A stretch of DNA of 64,000 nucleotides from ZLKRG08 sp046048895 (GCA_046048895.1 JBJOFF010000003.1:1-64000), one strand, 5' to 3'. Shown: positions 7,880-16,481, counted from the stretch's first letter. The notes: generated from the letters alone by a model not told the origin. A program made the numbers and translations.

Positions 7880-9448
7880 GTGAGCATTACTGAACCAAAG
7901 TGGTGGAATGAAGCCGTTATCTATCAAATTTATCCACGCTCTTTCCAGGATAGCAATGGTGATGGCGAAGGCGATCTAAAGGGCATTATCTCTCGACTGG
8001 AATATGTACGAGATCTAGGCGTTGATGCAATTTGGCTTAGCCCTTTCTACACCTCGCCAAATAAAGATGGCGGATACGATGTTGCCGATCCTCGCAATGT
8101 TGATCCGCGTTTTGGCTCCCTTGATGATGCCAAAGAGCTTTTTGATAAAGCACACGCGCTTGGACTACGAGTAGTCGTAGATATAGTGCCAAATCACTTT
8201 TCCACCGAACATCTTTGGTTTAAAGAAGCGCTAAATTCTCCAAAGGGATCTGCGGCTCGTAATCGATTCCACTTTTATGATGGGAAAGATGCGACGACTC
8301 CACCGAATAATTGGATTTCCCTCTTTGGTGGACCCGCTTGGACGCAAATTGATGATGGACAATGGTACTTACACCTCTTTGACTCTTCGCAACCAGATTT
8401 AAATTGGGAAAATCCCGAAGTAATGGCAGATTTTGAAAAAACTATCCGTTTCTGGCTCGATTTAGGTGCAGATGGTTTCCGAATTGATGTTGCGCATGGA
8501 TTAGCCAAAGAAAATATCCACCAAGATCACTATGACCCTCAAGGCCTAAGCGATGCGCTGCGTCTTGATGTTTTGATGGAGGTTGAAAAGCGAAATGCTT
8601 TTCTTGCCAATATTCCATTCTTTGACCGAGATGGTGTGCACAAAATTTATAAAGAATGGCGAAAGATTTTTGATTCATATGGATCCAGAGACATCATGGC
8701 AGTAGCTGAAGTGTGGGTACACCCGCCTAAACGAGCCACGTTATATGTCAGACCAGATGAACTTCATCAATTCTTTAACTTTGATGTTATGAATGCGCCA
8801 TTTGATGCTGCATTTTTATATAAATCTATTGCAGATATGTTGAGCTTAGTAAATGAACAGAGCGCATGGCCAACTTGGTGTTTATCGAATCATGATTGCG
8901 AACGAGTAGCCTCTCGAATCGGCGAAGATGCAGCCCGCGCAATGGCATTATTTATTCTTGGATTACCCGGTTCGGCCTATATTTATAACGGCCAAGAGTT
9001 AGGACTACCTTCAGGTCAAATGGCGGATTCTGATCGCCAAGATCCAATTTATTTCCGTACAAATGGAAAGCAATTAGGTCGAGATGGTGCTCGAGTACCA
9101 CTTCCATGGAGTGGCGATAAGGCACCGTTTGGCTTCACCACTGGAAAACCTTGGCTACCGTTACAAGATGCCTGGAAAAAATTCACTGTTGAGAGTGAAA
9201 GTGCAGACCCGAACTCTTCGTTGAATCTATATCGTCAAGCCCTGAAGATTCGCAGAGAAAAAATTGTCGGAAGCGGCACAATCAAATGGATTAAAACCGA
9301 TGGAGTACTTTCCTATCAACGAGGTTCACTCGAGGTAAGAATCAATATCTCTGATAAACCAGTGCCAATTGATGGGCAGATTATTCTCGCCAGCCATCAA
9401 ATTGAGAGCGAACTGCCTCCCAAAGCTGCAGTTTGGCTAGCTCTTTAA
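7880..9448 (+). CDS. alpha-glucosidase (GH13, oligo-1,6-glucosidase-like)
   Basis: A cytoplasmic GH13 enzyme expected to remove glucose from maltose-type or isomaltose-type oligosaccharides. The 522-residue product begins with the typical WWNEAVIYQIYPRSF entry and has the calcium-loop-like DSNGDGEGDL. The catalytic set is Asp203 (DGFRIDVAHG), Glu277 (AVAEVWV) and Asp339 (LSNHDCERV). The barrel motif DIVPNHFS is also clear. Length and motifs fit actinobacterial alpha-glucosidases. The GTG start has a TAAAGT box 6 bases ahead, shared in part with the opposite gene. Its 3' end overlaps the convergent hibernation-factor gene by 12 bases. Specificity (alpha-1,4, alpha-1,6 or sucrose) cannot be read from the sequence alone. 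Confidence 0.88.
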   Translation: MSITEPKWWNEAVIYQIYPRSFQDSNGDGEGDLKGIISRLEYVRDLGVDAIWLSPFYTSPNKDGGYDVADPRNVDPRFGSLDDAKELFDKAHALGLRVVVDIVPNHFSTEHLWFKEALNSPKGSAARNRFHFYDGKDATTPPNNWISLFGGPAWTQIDDGQWYLHLFDSSQPDLNWENPEVMADFEKTIRFWLDLGADGFRIDVAHGLAKENIHQDHYDPQGLSDALRLDVLMEVEKRNAFLANIPFFDRDGVHKIYKEWRKIFDSYGSRDIMAVAEVWVHPPKRATLYVRPDELHQFFNFDVMNAPFDAAFLYKSIADMLSLVNEQSAWPTWCLSNHDCERVASRIGEDAARAMALFILGLPGSAYIYNGQELGLPSGQMADSDRQDPIYFRTNGKQLGRDGARVPLPWSGDKAPFGFTTGKPWLPLQDAWKKFTVESESADPNSSLNLYRQALKIRREKIVGSGTIKWIKTDGVLSYQRGSLEVRINISDKPVPIDGQIILASHQIESELPPKAAVWLAL

Positions 9449-9772
9449 ATTTTTAATTGATTCGCGAGAATGATCTTTACTCTTCTCATGGATCTTTCTC
9501 AACTGCAATTCAAAACTGTTGACTGCAGAATCAAATGCTGCAACATCATTAAATTCTGAAGCTTCGGCACGGACTAAAGGTCCAGCGCCTTTGGCAGTCA
9601 AAATTACGGTATGCGAATGTTTTCCTTGTTTTGGATTCTGCTCGTGAATAATTTCAACTTCAACACGATCCATTGGAACATTGAATCTTCCAAGCGCTTC
9701 TAATTTCTCAGTTGCAATGCCTTTGAAGTCTTCAGCTAAGTTTGCTTGACGTGTATGGAAAACAATTTGCAT
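9437..9772 (-). CDS. raiA: ribosome hibernation / S30EA family factor, short form
   Basis: Proteins of the RaiA/HPF (S30EA) family bind the 30S decoding region in stress and inactivate ribosomes. The 111-residue product shows the N-terminal S30EA fold: MQIVFHTRQ, then DRVEVEIIHEQNP, then HTVILTAKG and a basic helix. The C-terminal dimerisation domain of long HPF is absent. In mycobacteria the long HPF gene lies between comF and secA. That place is empty in this window (23398-23451), so this short protein may be the only or the relocated copy. Minus-strand AAGGG lies 7 bases before the ATG as ribosome binding site. Its last codons overlap the end of the alpha-glucosidase gene. Confidence 0.85.
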   Translation of the reverse strand: MQIVFHTRQANLAEDFKGIATEKLEALGRFNVPMDRVEVEIIHEQNPKQGKHSHTVILTAKGAGPLVRAEASEFNDVAAFDSAVNSFELQLRKIHEKSKDHSRESIKNLKS

Positions 9773-9824
9773 TTTAGAACCCTTCTACTTGTGAATCAGG
9801 GTGGTGATAACTGTAAGTCTAGAC

Positions 9825-9971
9825 TTAAGCGTCTTCAAATTCATCATCATCTGCCCAAACAGATGCTGGCGAATCTTCTTGTTTCTCTACCCACGAGAGG
9901 AAAGAACCGACTGCTTTAAAAGCAAGCACAGAAAAAGTAGCTAGCGCTGCGATGCGTCGGAAGAATCTCAT
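9825..9971 (-). CDS. 48-residue small protein, function unknown
   Basis: A short ORF with a basic N-terminus (MRFFRRIAAL), one hydrophobic segment at about residues 7-27 and a strongly acidic tail ending in DDDEFEDA. It could be a single-pass membrane peptide with an acidic cytoplasmic or external tail. A perfect TATAAT lies 6 bases before the ATG, which is the best -10 match in the window and argues that it is expressed as a leaderless mRNA. It lies in the gap between the hibernation factor and a Cys/Met-metabolism gene. I recognise no family. Confidence 0.6.
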   Translation of the reverse strand: MRFFRRIAALATFSVLAFKAVGSFLSWVEKQEDSPASVWADDDEFEDA

Positions 9972-9977
9972 GTCTAA

Positions 9978-9983
9978 ATTATA
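9978..9983 (-). promoter_or_regulatory. -10 box (TATAAT) for the 48-residue ORF
   Basis: A consensus TATAAT on the minus strand, 6 bases before the ATG at 9971, directly behind the stop of the upstream PLP enzyme gene. Confidence 0.55.
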
Positions 9984-9984
9984 T

Positions 9985-11085
9985 CTATATAACTTTCAGT
10001 GCTTGCTCGATATCTTCCCAGAGATCTTCCACGTTCTCTAGCCCGACGCTAAGGCGAATCAGATTCTCAGGAACCGCTTCACTCTCAGCTGCCCAACGGC
10101 GACGGCGCTCCCAGAGAGTTTCTACTCCACCGAGGCTAGTGGCATGAGTGATTAACTTTGCGGCATCGCAGACTCGTTCGGCATCTTCACCAGAACCTGC
10201 TACTTCAAAGGCGAGGACTGCACCAAAACCACGCATAAATGATTTTGCTCTTGCATGCTGTGAATCGGATGGAAGCCCTGGATACCTAACTTTTGAAACT
10301 TTAGGGTGCTTAGAAAGTCGCTCTGCCAAAACTAAAGCGCTCTCTGACCCTCTTTGCACACGAATCGCAAAGGTGCGAATCCCACGCAGCGCTAACCAAG
10401 CCTCGAAAGGCCCGACAATCCCACCACCTAATTTACGTTGCATTTCAATTCGTCCAAATAAAGCTTCGTCATTTGTAGAGATTGAACCCATAAGCACATC
10501 GCTATGGCCTGAAATAAATTTAGTAACAGAATTCATCACGATATCCGCGCCCATTGCCAACGGATTTTGATTTAACGGTGTGGCAAAGGTGTTATCTACT
10601 GCTACTCCAATGCCTGCATCTTTCGCCGCTTTTAGGACTTTAGGTAGATCTACAACTTCAAGACCAGGATTTGTTGGAGATTCCAGCCAGAGTAATTGGG
10701 TGCCAGGGATTGAATTTAAAACCTCTTCAGTGTTTGCAACATCAACAAATCTAACTTCAAGTCGGCCGCTTTCATGAAAGTTTTTCAAGATAGACATCGT
10801 CCCGCTATATCCTTGATTTGATGCGGTTACTACTGCACCAATTGGCAGGATATTTAAAACCGATGAAATTGCCGCCATTCCGGATGAAAAGATTAAAGTC
10901 TTGCCACCCTCTAATGCACCAATTGCCTCTTCAGTAGCTAACCAAGTGGTATTGCCATAACGCCCGTATGCAAGTGGACCACCTGCATGAAAAGTAGAAG
11001 TTAATTGGATATCTGGGTTTAGAGCTGCATCTGGGGTTCGATCTGGACGACCTGCGCTCACTGAAATGGTTTCAATTCTTTTCAC
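9985..11085 (-). CDS. Cys/Met metabolism PLP enzyme (cystathionine gamma-synthase/gamma-lyase family)
   Basis: A fold-type I PLP enzyme of the transsulfuration family, 366 residues. Visible motifs are the YGRYGN segment near residue 40, the FSSGMAA phosphate-binding loop, LESPTNPG, VDNTFATP with Asp164, and the PLP lysine Lys189 in SVTKFISGH. The C-terminal RLSVGLE, with the substrate-carboxylate arginine, is intact. Whether it makes cystathionine (MetB) or cleaves it (MccB) cannot be told by eye. It starts 15 bases after the FAD oxidoreductase gene, and its GTG has TATCCT 6 bases ahead, so it may be transcribed both with that operon and separately. Confidence 0.85.
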   Translation of the reverse strand: MKRIETISVSAGRPDRTPDAALNPDIQLTSTFHAGGPLAYGRYGNTTWLATEEAIGALEGGKTLIFSSGMAAISSVLNILPIGAVVTASNQGYSGTMSILKNFHESGRLEVRFVDVANTEEVLNSIPGTQLLWLESPTNPGLEVVDLPKVLKAAKDAGIGVAVDNTFATPLNQNPLAMGADIVMNSVTKFISGHSDVLMGSISTNDEALFGRIEMQRKLGGGIVGPFEAWLALRGIRTFAIRVQRGSESALVLAERLSKHPKVSKVRYPGLPSDSQHARAKSFMRGFGAVLAFEVAGSGEDAERVCDAAKLITHATSLGGVETLWERRRRWAAESEAVPENLIRLSVGLENVEDLWEDIEQALKVI

Positions 11086-11091
11086 AAAGCG

Positions 11092-11097
11092 AGGATA
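11092..11097 (-). promoter_or_regulatory. possible -10 box for leaderless transsulfuration gene
   Basis: Minus-strand TATCCT, 6 bases before the GTG at 11085, in the 15-base gap after the FAD oxidoreductase gene. Confidence 0.4.
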
Positions 11098-11100
11098 TCT

Positions 11101-12615
11101 TTAAGCCTGCAATACCGCCATCGCTGCGTTGTGACCCGGAATTCCACTGACGCCACCGCCACGCTTAGCGCTCGCTCCACAGATAAAAACTTTGGGTAAA
11201 TTAGTCTCAACTCCCCACTTGCCTACTTCGTCATCGCTCTGCGCGAAAGGCATAGTCAAATCTTTATGGAAAATATTTCCGCGCGGTAAAAATAGATCAG
11301 CTTCTAAATCAAGCGGTGATTTAGCTTCAATACAGAATTTCCCATCTTGCGAAGTTGCCAAAACCTCTTCGAGTGGTTCTGCTAGAAAATTATTCAACCC
11401 CGCGATCGCACGCTGTAAAACCTCTTTGGTGGTGGCCTTGTTGCTCTCTTCAAATGCCGTGGCCGGGGTGTGTAACCCAAACAAAGTAAGAGTATGAAAT
11501 CCAGCTGATTGCAGTTCGGGGCTCAGAATTGTGGGATCAGTCAGCGTATGGCAATACATTTCCGCTGGAATTACTTCAGGAATATTTCCAATTACTGCCT
11601 GATCGTATGCGCGCTCAAGTTCAGTGAAACTTTCATTCAGATGCAGCGTTCCGGCAAATGCGAGTTTTGGATCAATGCCTGATTTGAGCGCCGGCAAACT
11701 TTTAAGCAACATGTTAATTTTGATTTGCGAGCCTTCTAAGCTGCCACGAGTCTCGATTTTGCCAGTTACAAATTCTGGTGCCGCATTTGTTAAAAAGTAT
11801 TTAGCTTGGAATTTACGATTATTAATATCAGTAACTTGCACTCCAGAATCATCGGCATCAATATCTATTACCTTCGCAGAACATTCAATCTCTACCCCAA
11901 GCGAAATTGCCACCCGCTGTAATTCCGATACAAATGCCCCCATTCCACCTTGCGGGACTTTCCACTCACCACTCCCATTTCCGATTAAGTGGTACAAGAA
12001 ACAAGCGTTGGCTTGCATTCCATAAGCAGAAGAGAGCGTTCCGATTAATGCATCGGTTAAGACCACGCCTCTAACTAAGTCGTTTTTGAATTTCTCAGTG
12101 ATTACATGACCGATGGGATTTTCAATTAATTGATCCCAAAGTTGTGGCATTGCAATTTGAGTATTTAATTCGGCTTTTGATTTTAGTGGTTCCAACATGC
12201 TGGGCGCGATTCGCTTGGCAAAATTCTCAATTTCACCATAAAAACTTTGCCAAGCTTCTGATTCTTTTTCATCACCAGTTAGAGCTCTAAAGGAATCTGA
12301 CGTTTGTTGGTCCCATTGACGAGACACTAGTAATCCGCCGTTTTTATATGGGGTGTAAGAAGATATATTTCGTGAGAGATTGGTAAATCTTAAATCTAGG
12401 TCTTTAATAATCTTATCTGGTAGCAGTGAGATTAAATATGAATAGCGTGATAATCGGGCATCGAAATCTTCAAAGGCTCTTACACTTTGAGTGGCGCCAC
12501 CGATTTGTTCTTGTGCCTCAAGGATTAATACTTTCTTGCCCGCTTTTGCTAAATAATTTGCTGCGACTAAGCCATTATGGCCTGCGCCAGCAATGACTAC
12601 GTCGTAGCTTTTCAT
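11101..12615 (-). CDS. FAD-dependent oxidoreductase, phytoene desaturase-like (PYROXD2 type)
   Basis: The N-terminus carries the dinucleotide-binding fingerprint VIAGAGHNGLVAANYLAKAG followed by LILEAQEQIGG. The C-terminus has the FAD-contact stretch KRGGGVSGIPGHNAA. Together these identify a 504-residue flavoprotein of the phytoene desaturase/isomerase superfamily. It resembles the uncharacterised PYROXD2-like branch more than CrtI, because no carotenoid genes are nearby and it sits with amino-acid PLP enzymes. Its ATG overlaps the stop of the upstream aminotransferase-like gene (ATGA), so the two are translated together. Substrate unknown. Confidence 0.8.
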   Translation of the reverse strand: MKSYDVVIAGAGHNGLVAANYLAKAGKKVLILEAQEQIGGATQSVRAFEDFDARLSRYSYLISLLPDKIIKDLDLRFTNLSRNISSYTPYKNGGLLVSRQWDQQTSDSFRALTGDEKESEAWQSFYGEIENFAKRIAPSMLEPLKSKAELNTQIAMPQLWDQLIENPIGHVITEKFKNDLVRGVVLTDALIGTLSSAYGMQANACFLYHLIGNGSGEWKVPQGGMGAFVSELQRVAISLGVEIECSAKVIDIDADDSGVQVTDINNRKFQAKYFLTNAAPEFVTGKIETRGSLEGSQIKINMLLKSLPALKSGIDPKLAFAGTLHLNESFTELERAYDQAVIGNIPEVIPAEMYCHTLTDPTILSPELQSAGFHTLTLFGLHTPATAFEESNKATTKEVLQRAIAGLNNFLAEPLEEVLATSQDGKFCIEAKSPLDLEADLFLPRGNIFHKDLTMPFAQSDDEVGKWGVETNLPKVFICGASAKRGGGVSGIPGHNAAMAVLQA

Positions 12616-13754
12616 AGCGATTTAACCATCCGATTAACTGCTTCAGCTAAAACGGATTCACTGGTAGCTAAATTGATTCGGATAAATTGATTTGCACTTG
12701 CGCCATAGATCTTTCCAGAGTTAAAAGCCACTCTGCCTTTCTCTAGAAAAACTTGGCCCGGATTTTCACCTAAATCAAGAGCGCTCACATCAACCCATGC
12801 CAAATATGAACATTGTGGAATTTCATATTTTGTCGAAGGAAGCTGCGAATCTAAAAGCGTCTTTAAATAATGTGCGTTGGATTCAATTGTAGAGAGCGCA
12901 GCATCTAGCCATTCATCACCTTTATTAAAAGCTTCGACTGCAGCAAAAGCTCCCAAAATTGAAGAGCGAAAGTGCACGGATACTGGCATCTTTGCTAACA
13001 ACTCGTGCTTTTCGGCAGTCTGCGCCACAATCAATGCAGATTTCAAACCGGCAATATTAAAAGCTTTACTTGCACTAGTTACGCAGATTCCAACTTCGGC
13101 TGCGTTTGAGCTTACCGCCAAGAACGGAGTGAATTTTTGACCTGGAAAAGTTAATGGTGCATGAATTTCATCACTGATTACAGTGACACCGTACTTCTTT
13201 GCTAGGTCTGCAATTCTTGTTAACTCATCAACTGAGTAAATGCGTCCAAGCGGATTGTGTGGATGACAAATTGCATGCACCTTTATTCCAGCAGCATAAG
13301 CCTTTTCGATTTCATTAAAATCTAAAGACCAATTCCGTTCTTCTTGTACAAAAGGAACATCAATTAATTCAACTTTGGTCTCTTTTATCCAATTGTAAAA
13401 ATTCTGGTAAATTGGAGAATTCACTAAAACTTTATCACCTGGTTCAGTTGTGACTCGCAGTACTTCAACCATGCCTACGCCAACATCAGTACAGAGTCGT
13501 ACATATTCTGGTTTGACATCCCAATTCCAATGACGTTGCGCAAAGCCTGAAAAAGCCTGTCCAAGTTCAGGAATTGAACTCAGATATCCCATGTCCGAAT
13601 GAGTGACCATCTCAATCAAAATATCTTGAATGGGCTTTGCGATTGGGAAATCCATCTCGGCTACGAATAGCGGCAACACGTCGGAAGGAAATCCGCGCCA
13701 CTTCTCGCTTCGGTGGGTACGCATTTCGGCGAGTGAGAGCGCTTCAAGTTTCAT
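12612..13754 (-). CDS. MalY/PatB-type PLP enzyme (C-S beta-lyase or aminotransferase)
   Basis: A fold-type I aminotransferase-like protein of 380 residues. Family marks are WRGFPSDVLPLFVAEMDFP at the N-terminus, CHPHNPLGR, SDEIHAPL and the PLP lysine Lys230 in TSASKAFNIAGLK. The MALY/PatB family usually cleaves C-S bonds in cystathionine or cysteine conjugates, and aminotransferase activity is also known. It forms a two- or three-gene unit with the FAD oxidoreductase and the transsulfuration enzyme, which suggests sulfur amino-acid metabolism. TACCCT lies 6 bases before the ATG. A LacI regulator is encoded just upstream in the same direction. Confidence 0.85.
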   Translation of the reverse strand: MKLEALSLAEMRTHRSEKWRGFPSDVLPLFVAEMDFPIAKPIQDILIEMVTHSDMGYLSSIPELGQAFSGFAQRHWNWDVKPEYVRLCTDVGVGMVEVLRVTTEPGDKVLVNSPIYQNFYNWIKETKVELIDVPFVQEERNWSLDFNEIEKAYAAGIKVHAICHPHNPLGRIYSVDELTRIADLAKKYGVTVISDEIHAPLTFPGQKFTPFLAVSSNAAEVGICVTSASKAFNIAGLKSALIVAQTAEKHELLAKMPVSVHFRSSILGAFAAVEAFNKGDEWLDAALSTIESNAHYLKTLLDSQLPSTKYEIPQCSYLAWVDVSALDLGENPGQVFLEKGRVAFNSGKIYGASANQFIRINLATSESVLAEAVNRMVKSL

Positions 13755-13760
13755 GTTGGC

Positions 13761-13766
13761 AGGGTA
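13761..13766 (-). promoter_or_regulatory. -10 box for leaderless MalY-like gene
   Basis: Minus-strand TACCCT, 6 bases before the ATG at 13754. Confidence 0.45.
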
Positions 13767-13781
13767 ATACAGAGCGAGCTT

Positions 13782-14783
13782 TTAAGCAGTAATTTTTCGG
13801 GTTGAATTTCGCACAATCAGAGAGGTTGGTAGCGTCAAATCTGGCAGATCCGAATCTGGCTTCTTCAATTTTTCCATAATTGACCATGCAGCCATCTCGC
13901 CCATCATTTGAACGGGTTGTTCAATTGTTGTTAAATCAAAATACTCTGCCATCTCATGGTTATCAAAACCAACAATCGATATATCATCCGGAACTTTTAA
14001 ACCATGTTTTTTAATCGCTTGAATCGCTCCGATTGCCATTTCGTCAGATTCACAGAAAATTGCTGTAGGACGATTTCTTCGAGCCAGAAGTTCTCCCATT
14101 GCCTGCATTGCAGTTGCAGCTTGAAAATCACCGATTACTTCGTGCATAGGATCAAACTTTATTCCGCTCTCTTCTAGCACTTGCAGAAAACCAGTACGCC
14201 GATCTCTTGGTACTGGGAATTTATAAGGATCGTTGATGACGCCGCCAATAAGACCGATTCGCTTATGGCCTTGGTTTACCAAGTGTTGAGTAGCAACTCT
14301 CGCGCCAGCTACATCGTTTATTCGAATACTTGAAACTCGCTTATCGGAAGTTCCTACTAAAGCCGTTGGAATGTTGAGATCTAATATAGATTGAAATTCC
14401 TCTTCATTTAATGGTACTCCGATTGAAATTAGCGCATCAATACGGCCGCGCAAATATTCATCTTTGAAAATACGATTACGATCTTCTACGCGATTAATAT
14501 TGTAAACAAGTAAATCTAAACCGGCTTCTTGTAGTACCTGTTCTGCACCTTGAATTACCTTTGCGAAATACCAACGGCTGATGTAAGGCGCAATAATTCC
14601 AACGCTATTTGCTCGTTTAGGTTCTTGGTGCTTGAGAGTATTTACGGTGTAATTTAATTTTTGAGCCGCAGCTTCAATCTTGGCTCGAGTTTCGGGATTT
14701 ACATGTTGCATGGCGCGAAGAGCGCGCGAGACTGTTGCGGTTGATACCCCAGCCTCTCTCGCTACATCTTTGATACCTGCCAT
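13782..14783 (-). CDS. LacI-family transcriptional regulator
   Basis: A 333-residue repressor-type regulator. Residues 3-50 form the LacI helix-turn-helix plus hinge helix (IKDVAREAGVSTATVSRAL, then NPETRAKIEAAAQKLNY). The rest is a periplasmic-binding-protein-like sensor domain with HKRIGLIGG, FCESDEMAIGA and VGFDNHEMAEY. The ligand is probably a sugar by family, but nothing fixes which one. The neighbours downstream are amino-acid enzymes rather than sugar genes. AGGAGGG lies directly before the ATG, so this mRNA has a leader. The divergent 109-base gap contains an AACGTT core that could be an autoregulatory operator. Confidence 0.88.
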   Translation of the reverse strand: MAGIKDVAREAGVSTATVSRALRAMQHVNPETRAKIEAAAQKLNYTVNTLKHQEPKRANSVGIIAPYISRWYFAKVIQGAEQVLQEAGLDLLVYNINRVEDRNRIFKDEYLRGRIDALISIGVPLNEEEFQSILDLNIPTALVGTSDKRVSSIRINDVAGARVATQHLVNQGHKRIGLIGGVINDPYKFPVPRDRRTGFLQVLEESGIKFDPMHEVIGDFQAATAMQAMGELLARRNRPTAIFCESDEMAIGAIQAIKKHGLKVPDDISIVGFDNHEMAEYFDLTTIEQPVQMMGEMAAWSIMEKLKKPDSDLPDLTLPTSLIVRNSTRKITA

Positions 14784-14840
14784 GACCCTCCTGGTGACTG
14801 CAAAAACCTGTAAACTCGTGGTTGCTCTTGAAAATACTAT

Positions 14841-14854
14841 GCAAACGTTACATT
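14841..14854. promoter_or_regulatory. possible LacI-type operator core
   Basis: GCAAACGTTACATT contains AACGTT (14844-14849), the symmetric core common in LacI/GalR operators, in the gap between the LacI gene and the divergent glycosylase gene. Symmetry does not extend beyond the six core bases, so this is only a candidate. Confidence 0.3.
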
Positions 14855-14892
14855 GATATGAAAGTTTTCAGAAGAGCTTACAGGGAGGCAAT

Positions 14893-15507
14893 TTGATAAC
14901 TCAGGCGAAGATGCGGAAAATCGTCAGAGAGATCGCTGAAATAGATCAGCGGTTCATCAAAGTAATCGACTCCTCTGAATTCTGCGATATCGGAATCTCT
15001 AATCCAGAACGAAGCCATTTTGAATCATTAGTCTCGTCCGTCATCTCTCAGCAACTAGCAACTGCAGCCGCACGCACAATCAAGGAGAGATTTGCTTTGG
15101 AGTGCGGAAAGATCACACCGAAAAATGTAGCCGCCATGGATATATTGCAATTGCGCGCAGCGGGGCTATCTGGGGCAAAATCAAAAACCATTCAAGGCTT
15201 AGCAATTGCCGCCCTAGAACGACGTGTTGATTTTAAGAATCTTCATGAGATGAGTGATGAAGATGTTTATCAAGATCTAACTGCACTCTGGGGAATTGGG
15301 CCGTGGACGGTAGATATGTTCATGATGTTTCAATTAGGTCGCTTAGATATTTGGCCAACTGGAGATTTAGGCGTCCGCCGCGGTTGGGAAAAAATTCATA
15401 ATTTGAAGAGTGAAATAACCCCAGATGAGTTATTTAAAAAGGGCGATAAATTTAAACCTCATCGCAGCATTGTTGCTTGGTATTGCTGGCGTGCACTTGA
15501 TATTTAG
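14893..15507 (+). CDS. DNA-3-methyladenine glycosylase II (AlkA-like, HhH-GPD)
   Basis: A base-excision repair enzyme that removes alkylated purines from DNA. The 204-residue product is a compact HhH-GPD domain. The substrate-side stretch is VSSVISQQLATAAA, the helix-hairpin-helix is LWGIGPWTVDM (132-142), and the catalytic Asp is in TGDLGVRRG (158). It lacks the N-terminal TBP-like domain of full-length E. coli AlkA, as is common in short forms. The TTG start is chosen because GGGAGG lies 4 bases before it; an in-frame ATG at 14911 has no such site. It is divergent from the LacI gene and convergent with msrAB. Confidence 0.85.
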   Translation: MITQAKMRKIVREIAEIDQRFIKVIDSSEFCDIGISNPERSHFESLVSSVISQQLATAAARTIKERFALECGKITPKNVAAMDILQLRAAGLSGAKSKTIQGLAIAALERRVDFKNLHEMSDEDVYQDLTALWGIGPWTVDMFMMFQLGRLDIWPTGDLGVRRGWEKIHNLKSEITPDELFKKGDKFKPHRSIVAWYCWRALDI

Positions 15508-15533
15508 ATGATTACCTATCTTATAAATATCTT

Positions 15534-16481
15534 CTAAATATCTTCGAGAATCAGAGAGACGGAATTAATACACCAACGTTGATCAGTGGGTGTATCAAAA
15601 CCCTCTCCTTCAAAAACATGCCCTAAATGCGAATTGCATTTAGCGCATCGAACTTCCGTACGAACTCGGGGCGCCAGCGAGCGATCTTCCAGCAAAATAA
15701 CGGCATCAGCCTCTGTTGGAGCATAAAAAGAAGGCCAACCGCATCCTGAATGAAACTTCGTTTCGCTTCTAAATAGCTCCGCGTTGCAAGCCTTGCATTT
15801 GTAAATACCAAATTTGTCAGTATCGGTATATTCACCAGTAAATGGTCGCTCTGTTGCTCCTTTGCGAAGTACTTCATAGGAGAGCGGATCTAGTCTCTTC
15901 TTTAATTCAGATTCATCAATGGATGGATACGCAACTCCCGTAGAGGAATGACAGTCATAACCATTTGGATTCTTCTCTAAATACCTTTGGTGATACTCCT
16001 CAGCTAACCAATATTTGTGTGGTTTAGCATCGTTGATTTCGGTAACGATAGGGCCCATGCCATCTTTGGCTAACTCTTTTCCATAAACTTTTGCCGCATT
16101 AAATGCGAGCGCCTCTTGTTCTGGAGTGGTGTAGAAAATTGCGCTGCGATATTGAGTTCCAATATCTCCACCTTGTTGATTCAGCGAAGTTGGATCATGC
16201 ATGACAAAGAACTCTTCTAAAAGACATTGATATGAGATTTGTTGTGGATCGAAAGTTACTTCCACGGTCTCAGCATGATTTGTAGTTCTGGTGCAGACCT
16301 CTTCATATGTTGGATTCTGGGTATTGCCTCCCATATAGCCAACTGAGGTTTTGATTACTCCAGGAAGTTTCCAGAAACGTCGTTCTGCACCCCAGAAACA
16401 ACCAGTTGCAAAGTAAGCCCGCTCTAGTCCACTTAAGCTACTTGATCCACTTGATTCTTTAAATCCATCTATTCCGTTCAT
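15534..16481 (-). CDS. msrAB: peptide methionine sulfoxide reductase, MsrA-MsrB fusion
   Basis: This fused enzyme repairs both S- and R-methionine sulfoxide in proteins. The MsrA half has the catalytic GCFWG (Cys28), then the EVCTRTTNHAE and GGDIGTQYRS stretches. The MsrB half, from about residue 195, has two zinc CxxC pairs (CKACN and CAKCN), FHSGCGWPSF and the catalytic cysteine in RWCINS near residue 304. Total length is 315. There is no signal peptide, so it is cytoplasmic. Fusions of the two domains are well known in several bacteria but less usual in Actinobacteria. The first 18 residues are Ser/Gly-rich and poorly conserved, so the start could be slightly further in. Confidence 0.92.
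   Translation of the reverse strand: MNGIDGFKESSGSSSLSGLERAYFATGCFWGAERRFWKLPGVIKTSVGYMGGNTQNPTYEEVCTRTTNHAETVEVTFDPQQISYQCLLEEFFVMHDPTSLNQQGGDIGTQYRSAIFYTTPEQEALAFNAAKVYGKELAKDGMGPIVTEINDAKPHKYWLAEEYHQRYLEKNPNGYDCHSSTGVAYPSIDESELKKRLDPLSYEVLRKGATERPFTGEYTDTDKFGIYKCKACNAELFRSETKFHSGCGWPSFYAPTEADAVILLEDRSLAPRVRTEVRCAKCNSHLGHVFEGEGFDTPTDQRWCINSVSLILEDI

Noticed and set aside
11101..12615. Carotenoid desaturase crtI
   Set aside because: The FAD fingerprint is shared by the superfamily, but no other crt gene is near and the C-terminal part resembles the PYROXD2-like branch.
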